39,312 bases of DNA, taken from NCBI GenBank assembly GCA_937890845.1, contig CALADR010000279.1, positions 1-39,312 of the forward strand, written 5' to 3'. This stretch comes from an uncultured Bacteroidales bacterium (GTDB lineage Bacteria; Bacteroidota; Bacteroidia; Bacteroidales; UBA932). Both the position numbers and the translations under genes were made by a program. Below the pieces are notes generated by a model. That model ran no database searches and was not told the origin of the DNA. It was given only the letters and a program-made list of their open reading frames with translations. This document shows, in pieces, positions 25,268 to 33,182 of this stretch; within the stretch, counting starts at the first letter, position 1; each line of letters opens with the position of its first letter.

Positions 25268-26173
25268 ATGAAACGCTTATTTTATTTTGCAGCGACTGCC
25301 ATAGTATTGGCAGCATGCAGTAAGGCTGAAGATGGAAACGGAAATACCAACGGAAGCAATAACGGTAACAACAATGAAGTCAATAAAGATTTCATAGAAA
25401 ACGAGGGCTCTTTCACATATTTCGGAGATACCTACAAAACAGTGAAACTGGAGGACGGAACAGTATGGATGGCCGAGCCTCTCCGTTATATACCTGAGGG
25501 ATTCAAACCATCATCTGATCCAGAGGACGATGCCGCACATATCTGGTATCCATACATAATAAAAGACGGAACAGCCGTTGCCGCAACATCTGAAGAAGAT
25601 ACTAAAAAATATGGATATCTGTATGATATCCAGGCTGTTTTCGGCAAGGAAGTGACTGTGGACAACTTCAAGTCATTTGAAGGCCTGCGCGGAATCTGTC
25701 CGGAAGGATGGCATATACCTACCAGAGCAGAATTCATAGCTTTCTGCGGCTCATCAACAAAGGCCGTAGGTGAATCAAGCAATATTTCTGACAAAAATGC
25801 TCTGTTCTATGATGAAAATTATGACGGAGCTAAGATAGGAACACTGAACGAGGCCGGATGGAACATGGTCCTAGGAGGCTACCGCCAACAAAACAGCTTT
25901 ACTACCAAGGGAATATACTCGGTAAAACCTGTCATTTCTGATGCGAACTGTACCGTAAGCGGTTACTACGGCAACCCGGCCTTGACATACATTATGTCAT
26001 CTACGGGCTATAATCCTCATTATGACAGCAAGACAGAGGAACTTACCAAAATCCAGTACTTCAGTCTCATGACAACATTTACAAAAGCCAAATATCCTGA
26101 AGGAAGAGTCTCTGTAGCGTACTGTACTTCTACCTCAGGCCAACAGGTCCGCTGTGTAAAAAACAAAAAATAA
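25268..26173 (+). CDS. FISUMP-domain surface lipoprotein
   Basis: A 301-residue lipoprotein, last gene of the TonB operon (30-nt gap). Signal peptide with lipobox VLAAC (Cys about residue 17), then an acidic SKAEDGNGN stretch resembling a Bacteroidota lipoprotein export signal, and a Gly/Asn/Ser linker (about 25-40). The folded part contains the Fibrobacter succinogenes major paralogous (FISUMP) domain: MKLEDGTVWMAEPL-like opening (VKLEDGTVWMAEPL), KYGYLYDIQAVFG, GICPEGWHIPTRAEF and the closing QQVRCVKNKK. FISUMP domains are C-type-lectin-like surface modules, often of unknown ligand. The frameshifted lipoprotein at 27853-30374 ends in a related domain. Confidence 0.85.
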   Translation: MKRLFYFAATAIVLAACSKAEDGNGNTNGSNNGNNNEVNKDFIENEGSFTYFGDTYKTVKLEDGTVWMAEPLRYIPEGFKPSSDPEDDAAHIWYPYIIKDGTAVAATSEEDTKKYGYLYDIQAVFGKEVTVDNFKSFEGLRGICPEGWHIPTRAEFIAFCGSSTKAVGESSNISDKNALFYDENYDGAKIGTLNEAGWNMVLGGYRQQNSFTTKGIYSVKPVISDANCTVSGYYGNPALTYIMSSTGYNPHYDSKTEELTKIQYFSLMTTFTKAKYPEGRVSVAYCTSTSGQQVRCVKNKK

Positions 26174-26192
26174 AACGATCTAAAACGAACAG

Positions 26193-26229
26193 AAAAAAGG
26201 CAGTCAGGAAATTTCCGACTGCCTTTTTT
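26193..26229. terminator. Bidirectional intrinsic terminator between convergent genes
   Basis: AAAAAAGGCAGTC (26193-26205) and GACTGCCTTTTTT (26217-26229) form a perfect 13-bp stem with A-run and T-run on the proper sides for both directions; the loop AGGAAATTTCC is itself largely self-complementary. It ends the TonB operon and also serves the LRR gene from the other strand. Confidence 0.9.
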
Positions 26230-26251
26230 CTGTTATAAAGCTACTTCTGTA

Positions 26252-27763
26252 CTATTCTTTTTCTGTAATCACATCCGGGTTGTCAACTGATAAATCTCCT
26301 ATTGTCTGTCCCTTTGCGAGCCAGAGTCTTGTAAGAGGGTTACCGGTAGCATTGACTTTTTCCAGCTTTGAATTTGAACTGAAATCCAACTCCTTGAGCT
26401 TGTTTGAACTGCAATCCAATTCGGCCAGTGCCGTAAGGGTAGAGACATTAAGTTCTGAAAGATCAGCATTGCTGCAGTTAAGTGAAGTTATCTTCGAACA
26501 TCCAGATACATTAAGTAATGAAATAAAGTTTCCTCCCACATTCACCTTTGAAAGATCAGTAAAGGAACTCAGGTCCATTGTTCCTTTTATTCTGTTTGAA
26601 GAGCAGTTGAATGACGAAAGTCTTGTACAGCCGTCAATCTTAAGGCTCTCTATCATATTAGCGTCACATCTAAGCGTTGCAATCTTTGTGTTTGCAGAAA
26701 GATCAAGAGCCAATATGGAATTTTCATAACATTCCAGAAACTCAAGTTCGTTCAGACCGGACAAATCGATTGAAGAAAGATTGTTCCTGTAACATCCCAA
26801 TGACATAAGGGATGGAAGATCCTTAAGGGCCAGTGTCTCCAGACTGTTGGATCCGCAATTCAATATTTTCAATGCCGGACATCCTTTCACATCCAGTGTA
26901 GTGATAGAGTTCTGGTTTACATCAGCATATACAAGTTTCTGCAATCCTGATACATCAAATGTCTTGAGAGCGTTCTTATAAGCCTGAATCATCTGGATAT
27001 TAGGGCAATCCTTAAAATCAAGGGACTCAAGGCTTTCATTCACATTTCCATAATACTGCATAAGGGAAGTACATCCTGCCAACTTTACTTCCTTAAGTAA
27101 ATTATACGAACAGTCAACAAGAGTCAGTTTGCTCAAACCGCTCAAATCCAAAGAGGTAATTGCATTAAAGTCGCACTCCAGTTCCTCAAGATTCTTGCAG
27201 TATTCAATACCCTTCAAGGACTTGACAGGCACTGCACCTTCGATAGTCTCGTCAAAACCTATATATATCTTCTTTACGGCCAGGGCCTCCTCAGTTGACA
27301 GATATCCGTCACCGTTTGCATCATAGTAAGACAACATCCAGTCCATGAATGCATCATCTTCAAACGCCACCATTCCATCTGGAGCGACTCCTCTACCTTC
27401 CTGAGACACCTTGATTTCCAATCTTTTCCCTATCTCTCCTGCATCAGACATAGCATATACTGTAATTATTCCATGTCTCATATCAGGCTCTGTATTCCTT
27501 TCTGCTGTAAATGAAAGACCTTTTATCGTCTTTTCTATCGAAAGCCATGACACATTGTCCGTATATCCCCAAGCCGGAGCATCCGTAGTCACATCCAGCA
27601 GTAAAGTCGACTCCCTGTTTGTAAACTCAAGGCTCTCCTTTGAAACAGATATATTGTAATCCGCTCCTGTATTTTCAGCCTTTTCGTCACTACATGATGA
27701 GATGCCGGACAAAGCAGCCGCCGAACAGGCAAAGCCCAAAAATTTCCTCAATATTCTTTTCAT
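26252..27763 (-). CDS. BACON and leucine-rich-repeat lipoprotein
   Basis: A 503-residue lipoprotein with lipobox LSGISSC (Cys about residue 24) followed by SDEKAENT, an acidic stretch compatible with surface export. A BACON-like Ig domain (about 38-125, with WGYTDNVSWLSIEK) precedes a calcium-loop-like segment DANGDGYLSTEEA (about 153-165, EF-hand or dockerin pattern). About 13 leucine-rich repeats of roughly 21 residues follow, such as LEELECDFNAITSLDLSGLS and LAELDCSSNKLKELDFSSNS, with the Cys/Asn-rich consensus common in Bacteroidales surface proteins. Such repeats usually bind protein or glycan. It is encoded downstream of the broken fimbrillin-like gene on the same strand and ends at the shared terminator. 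Confidence 0.88.
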   Translation of the reverse strand: MKRILRKFLGFACSAAALSGISSCSDEKAENTGADYNISVSKESLEFTNRESTLLLDVTTDAPAWGYTDNVSWLSIEKTIKGLSFTAERNTEPDMRHGIITVYAMSDAGEIGKRLEIKVSQEGRGVAPDGMVAFEDDAFMDWMLSYYDANGDGYLSTEEALAVKKIYIGFDETIEGAVPVKSLKGIEYCKNLEELECDFNAITSLDLSGLSKLTLVDCSYNLLKEVKLAGCTSLMQYYGNVNESLESLDFKDCPNIQMIQAYKNALKTFDVSGLQKLVYADVNQNSITTLDVKGCPALKILNCGSNSLETLALKDLPSLMSLGCYRNNLSSIDLSGLNELEFLECYENSILALDLSANTKIATLRCDANMIESLKIDGCTRLSSFNCSSNRIKGTMDLSSFTDLSKVNVGGNFISLLNVSGCSKITSLNCSNADLSELNVSTLTALAELDCSSNKLKELDFSSNSKLEKVNATGNPLTRLWLAKGQTIGDLSVDNPDVITEKE

Positions 27764-27803
27764 TCCTTAAATTCTATATCCAATTTTAACTGAAACTTCC
27801 TAT

Positions 27804-27838
27804 AAGCTGTCCGTTCTTGAAACAAGTCCGGACAGCTT
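27804..27838 (-). terminator. Hairpin between the fimbrillin-like gene and the LRR gene
   Basis: AAGCTGTCCG (27804-27813) and CGGACAGCTT (27829-27838) form a perfect 10-bp stem with a 15-nt loop, 14 nt past the stop of the upstream gene. On the minus strand TATAGGAAG follows, without a T-tract, so it may only partly terminate or may stabilise or process the mRNA. Confidence 0.5.
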
Positions 27839-27852
27839 TACTGACCATAAAA

Positions 27853-28521
27853 TTATTTATATGCTTTTACACATCTTACAGCGAAACCGTCGCCCCATGA
27901 GTTATCTGATGTCTTGTTATTGACCAGCGGCCATGAAACCGTGAAGCTGTGAGCACGCTCGGCAACCATCAACTCACTGTTCCATATTCCGAAATAACCG
28001 TCATCTCCTGCCACACCGGACTGGGCGCCCTTACTTGTAGGATGTGCACTGCGATAGCCCTGGAATGGGAACCATACAGTCTCTCCTGCATCTGTAGTGT
28101 AAGTGATACCTTTTCCAGGGTTACGCTGAGCCCTGCTTTCCACCACTGCAAAAGATTGATTTCTCGGAATCTGATATCCTGGAGGGCATGGATCATAAAC
28201 AGACTTCTGGAACGGCCTCCAAAGAGACTTGTCTGCTTCATAATTCCATGATTTGTCTATATTGGAAAAATGAAGCCAGTTTGCCTGATTCGAATCCGGT
28301 CCGCCATAAATGAACTGCATAGGATGTGCTGTTGCATTCGCCACAGATCCTACAGCCGGAGAACATTCAACAGACTCCCATTTGGCCTGGCTGTATGCAG
28401 TATTGCATACCGTATTCTCACTGCTGGTAGAGAATGGTTTTGCCTCGCGCTCTCCGCTGGAGTTATACCCTTCTTCTTCTTTTGTCGCACTTATAAACGG
28501 ATCCTTTCTTCCCCACTGATA
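27853..28521 (-). pseudogene. Severed C-terminal part of a fimbrillin-like/FISUMP lipoprotein
   Basis: Open frame of 222 codons with no start of its own at its left edge, continuing the upstream gene in another frame. It begins YQWGRKDPFISATK, the expected continuation of SYGL in the upstream protein, and goes through DPCPPGYQIPRNQSF to the end motif GFAVRCVKAYK, the FISUMP pattern. An internal GTG near 28344 could start a 163-residue fragment, but nothing supports that. The join needs one extra base (or a -1 shift) at CTT-ATC, 28519-28523; the site is not a classical slippery heptamer. A real mutation, phase variation or an assembly error are all possible. Confidence 0.75.
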
Positions 28522-30374
28522 AGACCGTAAGAAGCCTCTCCTTCCACTGCAGTAGCTCCAAGATTCCTGTCCATTACATAATATCCGTCAGTAGTTCCCT
28601 GTCCGTCACCTGTGAAGTTGTTTTTAAAATCAAATGTAGCAGGAACATCAGTCAGCCATATATGCCATGACCATACAATTTCGTCGTTGTTATTGAATGC
28701 CGCAATAAGGACATTTCCTTTCTTGTCAGAAGCAGTGAAAGACACTGTTCCTTCCTCACTGTTGTATTTTATATTGGATACAAGTGCATTTCCTTCAGAT
28801 CCGTCAACTTTTGTAGCCCACAGCCAGTCAACCTTTGCAATACCTGTGATATTGGAGTTGTCAACCTTGCGTGTACGGAACTTGTAATCTCCGGCAAGAT
28901 GCACCATATAAGAGTTTGCCGATCCGAAGCGGCTCAAGTTGCTGTCATCATCTCCCTGACCTGCTTCCCAATCAACAGAACCAAGTGATGTAATCTCATT
29001 GCGTGAAACAGCCTTGCCCTGAAGTTCGACAGTATATTGCTGTCCGTTGACATCGGAAAGGATAAGTACGAAACCATCTGCATATTCACCGGCAGGAATC
29101 ACGAAATTGAAATCCTGTCCAGCAGATACATCAACTCCTGCCCCGCAATCTACAGTAACTGACTTTGAAGCATTGGCATTGATGGAAAAAGCAAAATCAG
29201 AAGCGGTCAAATTGATGACACCTTCACCTGCAAGACGGTCATTTCCTGCACTCTGAAGCTCAAGAGAAGATATTTTACGAGGCCCTGAAACCTTAACAGA
29301 CACGGCTCCTGCAAGATACTTGAAAGCAAGATTATTGTCTGAAGATGCAGCAGCTGCAGGGTTTACAGAAGAAATGCCTGCAGTGAAACTCTGCTTTACA
29401 GGAATATTGACACGCATTCTCGAGCCAGTAATTCCATCAACCGAAGCACTTGATGTAGAAGCATAGTACTTGTCAGCATTAGCAACAGGTCCAAACTCTC
29501 CGTTCGCAGTTTCTTCACCGCTGCGCAACATCACCGGAGCGCCGTTCACATAAATTGGCATATTGCTTTTCCACACAAACGAAGACTTGTCCGCAGGAGT
29601 CTCCATTGTTGCCTGCAGATATGTCAGATTCTCCTCAGAAACAGGCTCATAGACAACATCTGCCGAGACGGTCTCTCCCCTCTTGATTTCAAGAACATCC
29701 ACAGCCTTGTCCAACATGATTCCGTTTTCTGTATCATACATAGTAATCTTGAAACCTCCATATGTTCCTGCCGGAATCCACATACTTACAGGTACCGGCG
29801 AACTGCCAAGCTGAAGGCCTTCACCACCGATATTATATGTAAGGACGTTTGACGAAGCCGTCTCATCCCAAACAATTGACGGCATTCCGGAAAATTTCAA
29901 GGAAACAGTCGCAGTTCCGGCAAGTTTTGTCCCCGATATTTCACTGAGAACCACTTTCTTTATTTTCTTGTCTCCGGTAACATTCAACTTCAGTTCTCCC
30001 AATAGGTTCTTAAATGAAAGAGACGGCATCTTGTTGCTTGCAACCATAGGCCTTGCAATTTCTGCCGAATGATTCTGCACAGAAGCGAAATCAATGGAAA
30101 GAGTACTTCCTGAAGTGCTTCCGCTGCCTATATCATAGGCTCCACAATAACTCTCAGCCTTCGCCACCTTAAGCTCCACCGTAGCAGAACCTCCTTCTGC
30201 AACAGTATATTTGGAGCCGTTTATCTCTACCTCATCGCCGGTATTCCAAATTCTACCATTTTCAAGGGTTGCCAACAAAGTAACATCCTTAGGATCTTCC
30301 TGAACCTCCTTTTCAGTACAAGAAAGGGCCAAGGACAACAAAGCCAGCCCGGCTGCATAATAACTGATTTTCAT
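28491..30374 (-). CDS. Fimbrillin-like lipoprotein, prematurely ended by a frameshift
   Basis: A 627-residue lipoprotein reading, starting at the ATG at 30374 (a GTG at 30380 is a weaker choice). Lipobox LSLALSC (Cys about residue 19) followed by TEKEVQED, an acidic export-signal-like stretch. Two fimbrillin-like repeats (about 25-250 and 255-475) share the sequence plan NTGDEVEING/..SFKNLLGELKLNVTG and ..FKYLAGAVSVKVSG with ISSLELQSAGNDRLAG, as in Bacteroidales Mfa/FimA-type and fimbrillin-like lipoproteins. Then comes a region ending NGYYVMDRNLGAT-like (DGYYVMDRNLGAT) that normally leads into a FISUMP domain; instead the frame reads SYGLISGEERIRL and stops. The missing part lies in the next frame (27853-28521). 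Intact length would be about 840 residues. Confidence 0.82.
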   Translation of the reverse strand: MKISYYAAGLALLSLALSCTEKEVQEDPKDVTLLATLENGRIWNTGDEVEINGSKYTVAEGGSATVELKVAKAESYCGAYDIGSGSTSGSTLSIDFASVQNHSAEIARPMVASNKMPSLSFKNLLGELKLNVTGDKKIKKVVLSEISGTKLAGTATVSLKFSGMPSIVWDETASSNVLTYNIGGEGLQLGSSPVPVSMWIPAGTYGGFKITMYDTENGIMLDKAVDVLEIKRGETVSADVVYEPVSEENLTYLQATMETPADKSSFVWKSNMPIYVNGAPVMLRSGEETANGEFGPVANADKYYASTSSASVDGITGSRMRVNIPVKQSFTAGISSVNPAAAASSDNNLAFKYLAGAVSVKVSGPRKISSLELQSAGNDRLAGEGVINLTASDFAFSINANASKSVTVDCGAGVDVSAGQDFNFVIPAGEYADGFVLILSDVNGQQYTVELQGKAVSRNEITSLGSVDWEAGQGDDDSNLSRFGSANSYMVHLAGDYKFRTRKVDNSNITGIAKVDWLWATKVDGSEGNALVSNIKYNSEEGTVSFTASDKKGNVLIAAFNNNDEIVWSWHIWLTDVPATFDFKNNFTGDGQGTTDGYYVMDRNLGATAVEGEASYGLISGEERIRL

Positions 30375-30440
30375 AAACACTTAATTAAAAAGATTAGATA
30401 AATGATTCCTACTAACTGGTTAAGAATTTCTTTTCTGCTA

Positions 30441-30448
30441 CAAATATA
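30441..30448 (-). promoter_or_regulatory. -7 promoter element of the fimbrillin-like gene
   Basis: Minus strand TATATTTG matches TAnnTTTG and lies 67 nt upstream of the ATG at 30374. No TTTG stands at the -33 distance; that place is taken by the start of the inverted repeat at 30468-30513. Confidence 0.45.
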
Positions 30449-30467
30449 ATAATTTTTTATTAATTAC

Positions 30468-30513
30468 ATCATTGATAATAAATGGTTTTTTCTAACTATT
30501 TATTATCAATGAT
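30468..30513. repeat. 16-bp perfect inverted repeat at the -33 region of the fimbrillin-like gene
   Basis: ATCATTGATAATAAAT (30468-30483) and ATTTATTATCAATGAT (30498-30513) are perfectly complementary, spaced by 14 nt. The proximal arm coincides with the place where the -33 box should be. It looks like an operator or recognition site rather than a terminator, since no T-tract follows on either strand. Confidence 0.65.
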
Positions 30514-30925
30514 ACGAATATAGATTTAAATTATCACACAAATACCCCATATTTCTTATTTTTATTATCTAACATATGATAAATTATAATTAATTTATAA
30601 AATTTAATATTTTTTACAATACAAAAGGCAAGTTACACTACGTATATCCATAGTTAGCAACCTTTGAACTGCCATATAAGCATTAAAGTATAATTTATAT
30701 ATTATAATATATATCAAGTGACTAAATGGAAAACACAAGCAATTTAGCTCCTTCCCACATAAGATTAATTACATATCAAAAGACAAGTAAAATCCAGCAT
30801 AGTATTGCACTGTAATTAAATTAAGACAGAGCACCTGATAAAAAAGGTATATATAAACATCTGTAAGTATTAATCCGGACAATTTTGAGCGATATTGCAC
30901 AAGCGGAAAGTCATCATGATGCATG

Positions 30926-30957
30926 GTTGCGTGTTTGCAAATTATATGTTAAATTTG
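30926..30957 (+). promoter_or_regulatory. Promoter of the small secreted protein / LtaS-like operon
   Basis: GTTG (30926-30929), a 20-nt spacer and TAAATTTG (30950-30957) match the Bacteroidota promoter with one mismatch in the -33 box. Predicted start near 30964, leader about 47 nt before the ATG at 31011. Confidence 0.55.
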
Positions 30958-31010
30958 CGGCATGGCTTATAAACAAGCATATATGTCACTACAACATAAA
31001 ACAATCACTT

Positions 31011-31454
31011 ATGAATACATCAATTTTTAAAATACTGATTTCCTCCATTATTTTTCTGTCCTCAGGAGCAGCCTCCATTTATGCTCAGGAACAGCCTGAT
31101 AGTCCTGATATGAATGAGATTGCAGAAAAAGAAGCAGACAGGCTCCAACATCTGCTCAACCTTGAAGACTGGCAAGTATTTTATGTGGATTCCACTCTCA
31201 AACATGATTTTCCTGCAATGCAGGAAGAAATGATGAAACTCCAGTCTGCAAAAGTATCAAACTCATCAATGTATGTTGCTGTTCAGGACAAGTGGATGGA
31301 AAGAATCGACAACAGTTACAGGAAATTCTTCTCTGCGACTCAATGGGAAGCCTACATGAAGAGCGGAGCTGCAAAACTGCAGAAAGCCAGGGAGAAAAGA
31401 AAGCAGAAAGCTCTGGAAGATGAAGCTAAGCTGAAAGAAAAGCTTGGAAAATGA
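31011..31454 (+). CDS. Small secreted helical protein of unknown function
   Basis: A 147-residue protein that I do not recognise with certainty. The ATG at 31011 opens a signal peptide (IFKILISSIIFLSSGAASIY, then AQE). The mature part is predicted helical: EIAEKEADRLQHLLNLEDWQ, then FPAMQEEMMKLQSA, DKWMERIDNSYRKFFSATQW, and a basic coiled-coil tail (AREKRKQKALEDEAKLKEKL). The L-x-x-x-Q-like spacing (LNLEDWQ, FSATQW) recalls Spy/CpxP periplasmic chaperones, but the resemblance is weak. Its stop overlaps the start of the LtaS-like gene (ATGA), which implies coupled translation and a shared task in the envelope. Confidence 0.8.
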   Translation: MNTSIFKILISSIIFLSSGAASIYAQEQPDSPDMNEIAEKEADRLQHLLNLEDWQVFYVDSTLKHDFPAMQEEMMKLQSAKVSNSSMYVAVQDKWMERIDNSYRKFFSATQWEAYMKSGAAKLQKAREKRKQKALEDEAKLKEKLGK

Positions 31455-33094
31455 ATATCATCATCCGGCATATCAAATTTACATTATATATTATAATGTG
31501 CACCGCCGCCAATATATATGGCGGCTCTTTTCTTTCCGTCCCGGGCTCATTGTCAGAACTTCTGCTCATTTTCGGAATTTCATCAGTTATATCAGGGAAA
31601 AGCAAGATCTGGGGGTATCTTGCAAATGCCTTTATGTGCATCATATTTTCAGTCCAATGCCTGATTCTTTTCTTTTCAGGAGAGTTTCTCAGTCCCCTTA
31701 TGATTGAAAATGCCGGAATGGCCGACAATCTCGGTGATAATATCACAACATATTCCATCCTTACAGCAGCAGTTGTAGCTGTATCATTTCTCCCCTTCCG
31801 GATAACAGAGGGTATTTCCTCTACCAAAGCATACAAACTGGTGGTATCTATATCCGCAATGGTCTATTGTGCGACGCTTTTTACCGGAATACTGGCAAAC
31901 GGACATGCAGTTTCCCCTATAGCCTCGCTGTCAGAGACATCATTCAAAATGGCGAGAAAGCGTGTATTTCCATTAAATTACAGAAACGCTGACCGTAAGG
32001 ATATTATGGAGTTCTTCCACAGAGACTCCATAAGCACTGGATTCAGGGACTGCAGTACCCTGGCAAAAATGCCAAACATAATAGTCATTTTCACGGAGGG
32101 CCTTTCGGCAGAAGTCCTGGACTCGTATAACAACCTGGGGCTAAATCTCACACCCAATATTGAAAGCCTGCGCTCCGAATCTCTGTCCTTTGAGAATTAC
32201 TTCAACCACACTGCTGCGACATTCCGCGGTATTCGGGGACAGTTGTATTCCGGATATCAGTACCGAGGCGGCTACGGCTCCCACAGTAACAAAGGTTTCG
32301 CAGAAATAGACCACAACAGTATCAGGGACAAAACAGAAGTCGAAATAAACTCTATAACAGACATTCTGGAAGGAAACGGATACAACACTTGTTTCATCAA
32401 CCCTGAGCCGGAGCATAGCGCAACAGTAAATTATATCAAGACACTAGGCTTCAATAACGTATTCCCTTCAGAAGGTAATAGGAAACTATCTGACAAGGAA
32501 GCATTTTCGGAACTGGAAAGATGCATTGCATCCTCCCGTGAACCGTATTTCGTCGGATTCTACAACATAGGCACCCATCATGGATTTGACAGCCCTGACG
32601 AAAAATTCGGAAACGGGAAAAACCCAATATTGAACAGATGGAAAAACTATGATACACAATTCGGCAAATGGTTCAGAAGGATGAAAGACAAAGGCGTATT
32701 TGAAAACACATTACTTATCTTTACCACTGACCATGCCTCATATAACTCTCCAGAATGGAAATCAACATTCAAAAGCAGTCAGGATTCTTTCATAGCCCGT
32801 ATCCCGCTGTTAATATATGGTGCAGGCATAAAACCAGGATGCATTGACGCATCCGGCAGAAACTCTCTGGATCTTGCTCCGACCCTCCTTGACATACTCG
32901 GACTCGACAAAACTCCGAACTGGTTTCTCGGAAGCAGTCTTTTTTCCAAGCCTGAAACTATTTATGACAGATTCTGTGCTATCGGCGATGACTTTTTCCG
33001 CATAACGGACAACCATGCCATATCCATCAGACACAAATACAGGAATATAATATCAGAAATAAAGAAATATTACCTTATTTCCTTAAATGAATAG
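31451..33094 (+). CDS. LTA synthase-like (alkaline phosphatase/sulfatase superfamily) membrane enzyme
   Basis: A 547-residue inner-membrane protein: four to five N-terminal membrane segments (to about residue 155, e.g. ANAFMCIIFSVQCLILFFSG) and an extracytoplasmic sulfatase-fold domain (about 205-520). Metal and catalytic marks: IVIFTEGLSAE (metal-binding Glu), T257 in HTAATFRGIRG (candidate nucleophile), NIGTHHGFD, and FTTDHASYN (Asp-His metal pair, about residue 426). Relatives transfer glycerol phosphate or phosphoethanolamine onto lipids and glycans (LtaS, OpgB, EptA families). Bacteroidota make no lipoteichoic acid, so the acceptor here is unknown; a periplasmic glycan or lipid is likely. 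It overlaps the upstream small secreted protein gene by 4 nt. Confidence 0.88.
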   Translation: MNIIIRHIKFTLYIIMCTAANIYGGSFLSVPGSLSELLLIFGISSVISGKSKIWGYLANAFMCIIFSVQCLILFFSGEFLSPLMIENAGMADNLGDNITTYSILTAAVVAVSFLPFRITEGISSTKAYKLVVSISAMVYCATLFTGILANGHAVSPIASLSETSFKMARKRVFPLNYRNADRKDIMEFFHRDSISTGFRDCSTLAKMPNIIVIFTEGLSAEVLDSYNNLGLNLTPNIESLRSESLSFENYFNHTAATFRGIRGQLYSGYQYRGGYGSHSNKGFAEIDHNSIRDKTEVEINSITDILEGNGYNTCFINPEPEHSATVNYIKTLGFNNVFPSEGNRKLSDKEAFSELERCIASSREPYFVGFYNIGTHHGFDSPDEKFGNGKNPILNRWKNYDTQFGKWFRRMKDKGVFENTLLIFTTDHASYNSPEWKSTFKSSQDSFIARIPLLIYGAGIKPGCIDASGRNSLDLAPTLLDILGLDKTPNWFLGSSLFSKPETIYDRFCAIGDDFFRITDNHAISIRHKYRNIISEIKKYYLISLNE

Positions 33095-33096
33095 AT

Positions 33097-33130
33097 GTTG
33101 TACAATTTTACCGGTTTTTTGCTAACTTTG
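33097..33130 (+). promoter_or_regulatory. Promoter of pheS
   Basis: TAACTTTG (33123-33130) fits TAnnTTTG; GTTG at 33097-33100 may be the -33 box with a slightly long 22-nt spacer. It lies immediately after the LtaS-like stop codon and 53 nt before the pheS ATG. Confidence 0.5.
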
Positions 33131-33182
33131 TAAATTACTTGCAAAACAGCAGGCATTCAATTGAATTGAAAAAGCAAAAGAT

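Larger units (their letters stand above)
30375..31010. other. AT-rich divergent intergenic region
   Basis: About 636 bp without a supported gene, strongly AT-rich in 30440-30860. It separates the minus-strand surface lipoprotein genes from the plus-strand small-protein/LtaS-like genes. It contains a predicted -7 box and a 16-bp inverted repeat on the left and a promoter on the right, each listed separately. A frame from 30885 into the small protein gene is not used: it starts at TTG, upstream of the promoter. Confidence 0.5.

Noticed and set aside
28491..28530. Programmed -1 frameshifting in the fimbrillin-like gene
   Set aside because: The sequence around CTT-ATC is no X-XXY-YYZ slippery heptamer and I see no stable downstream structure; mutation or assembly error is simpler.
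30468..30513. The 16-bp inverted repeat as a transcription terminator or as ends of an invertible promoter
   Set aside because: There is no T-tract on either side, and a 14-bp spacer is too short for an invertible segment holding a promoter.
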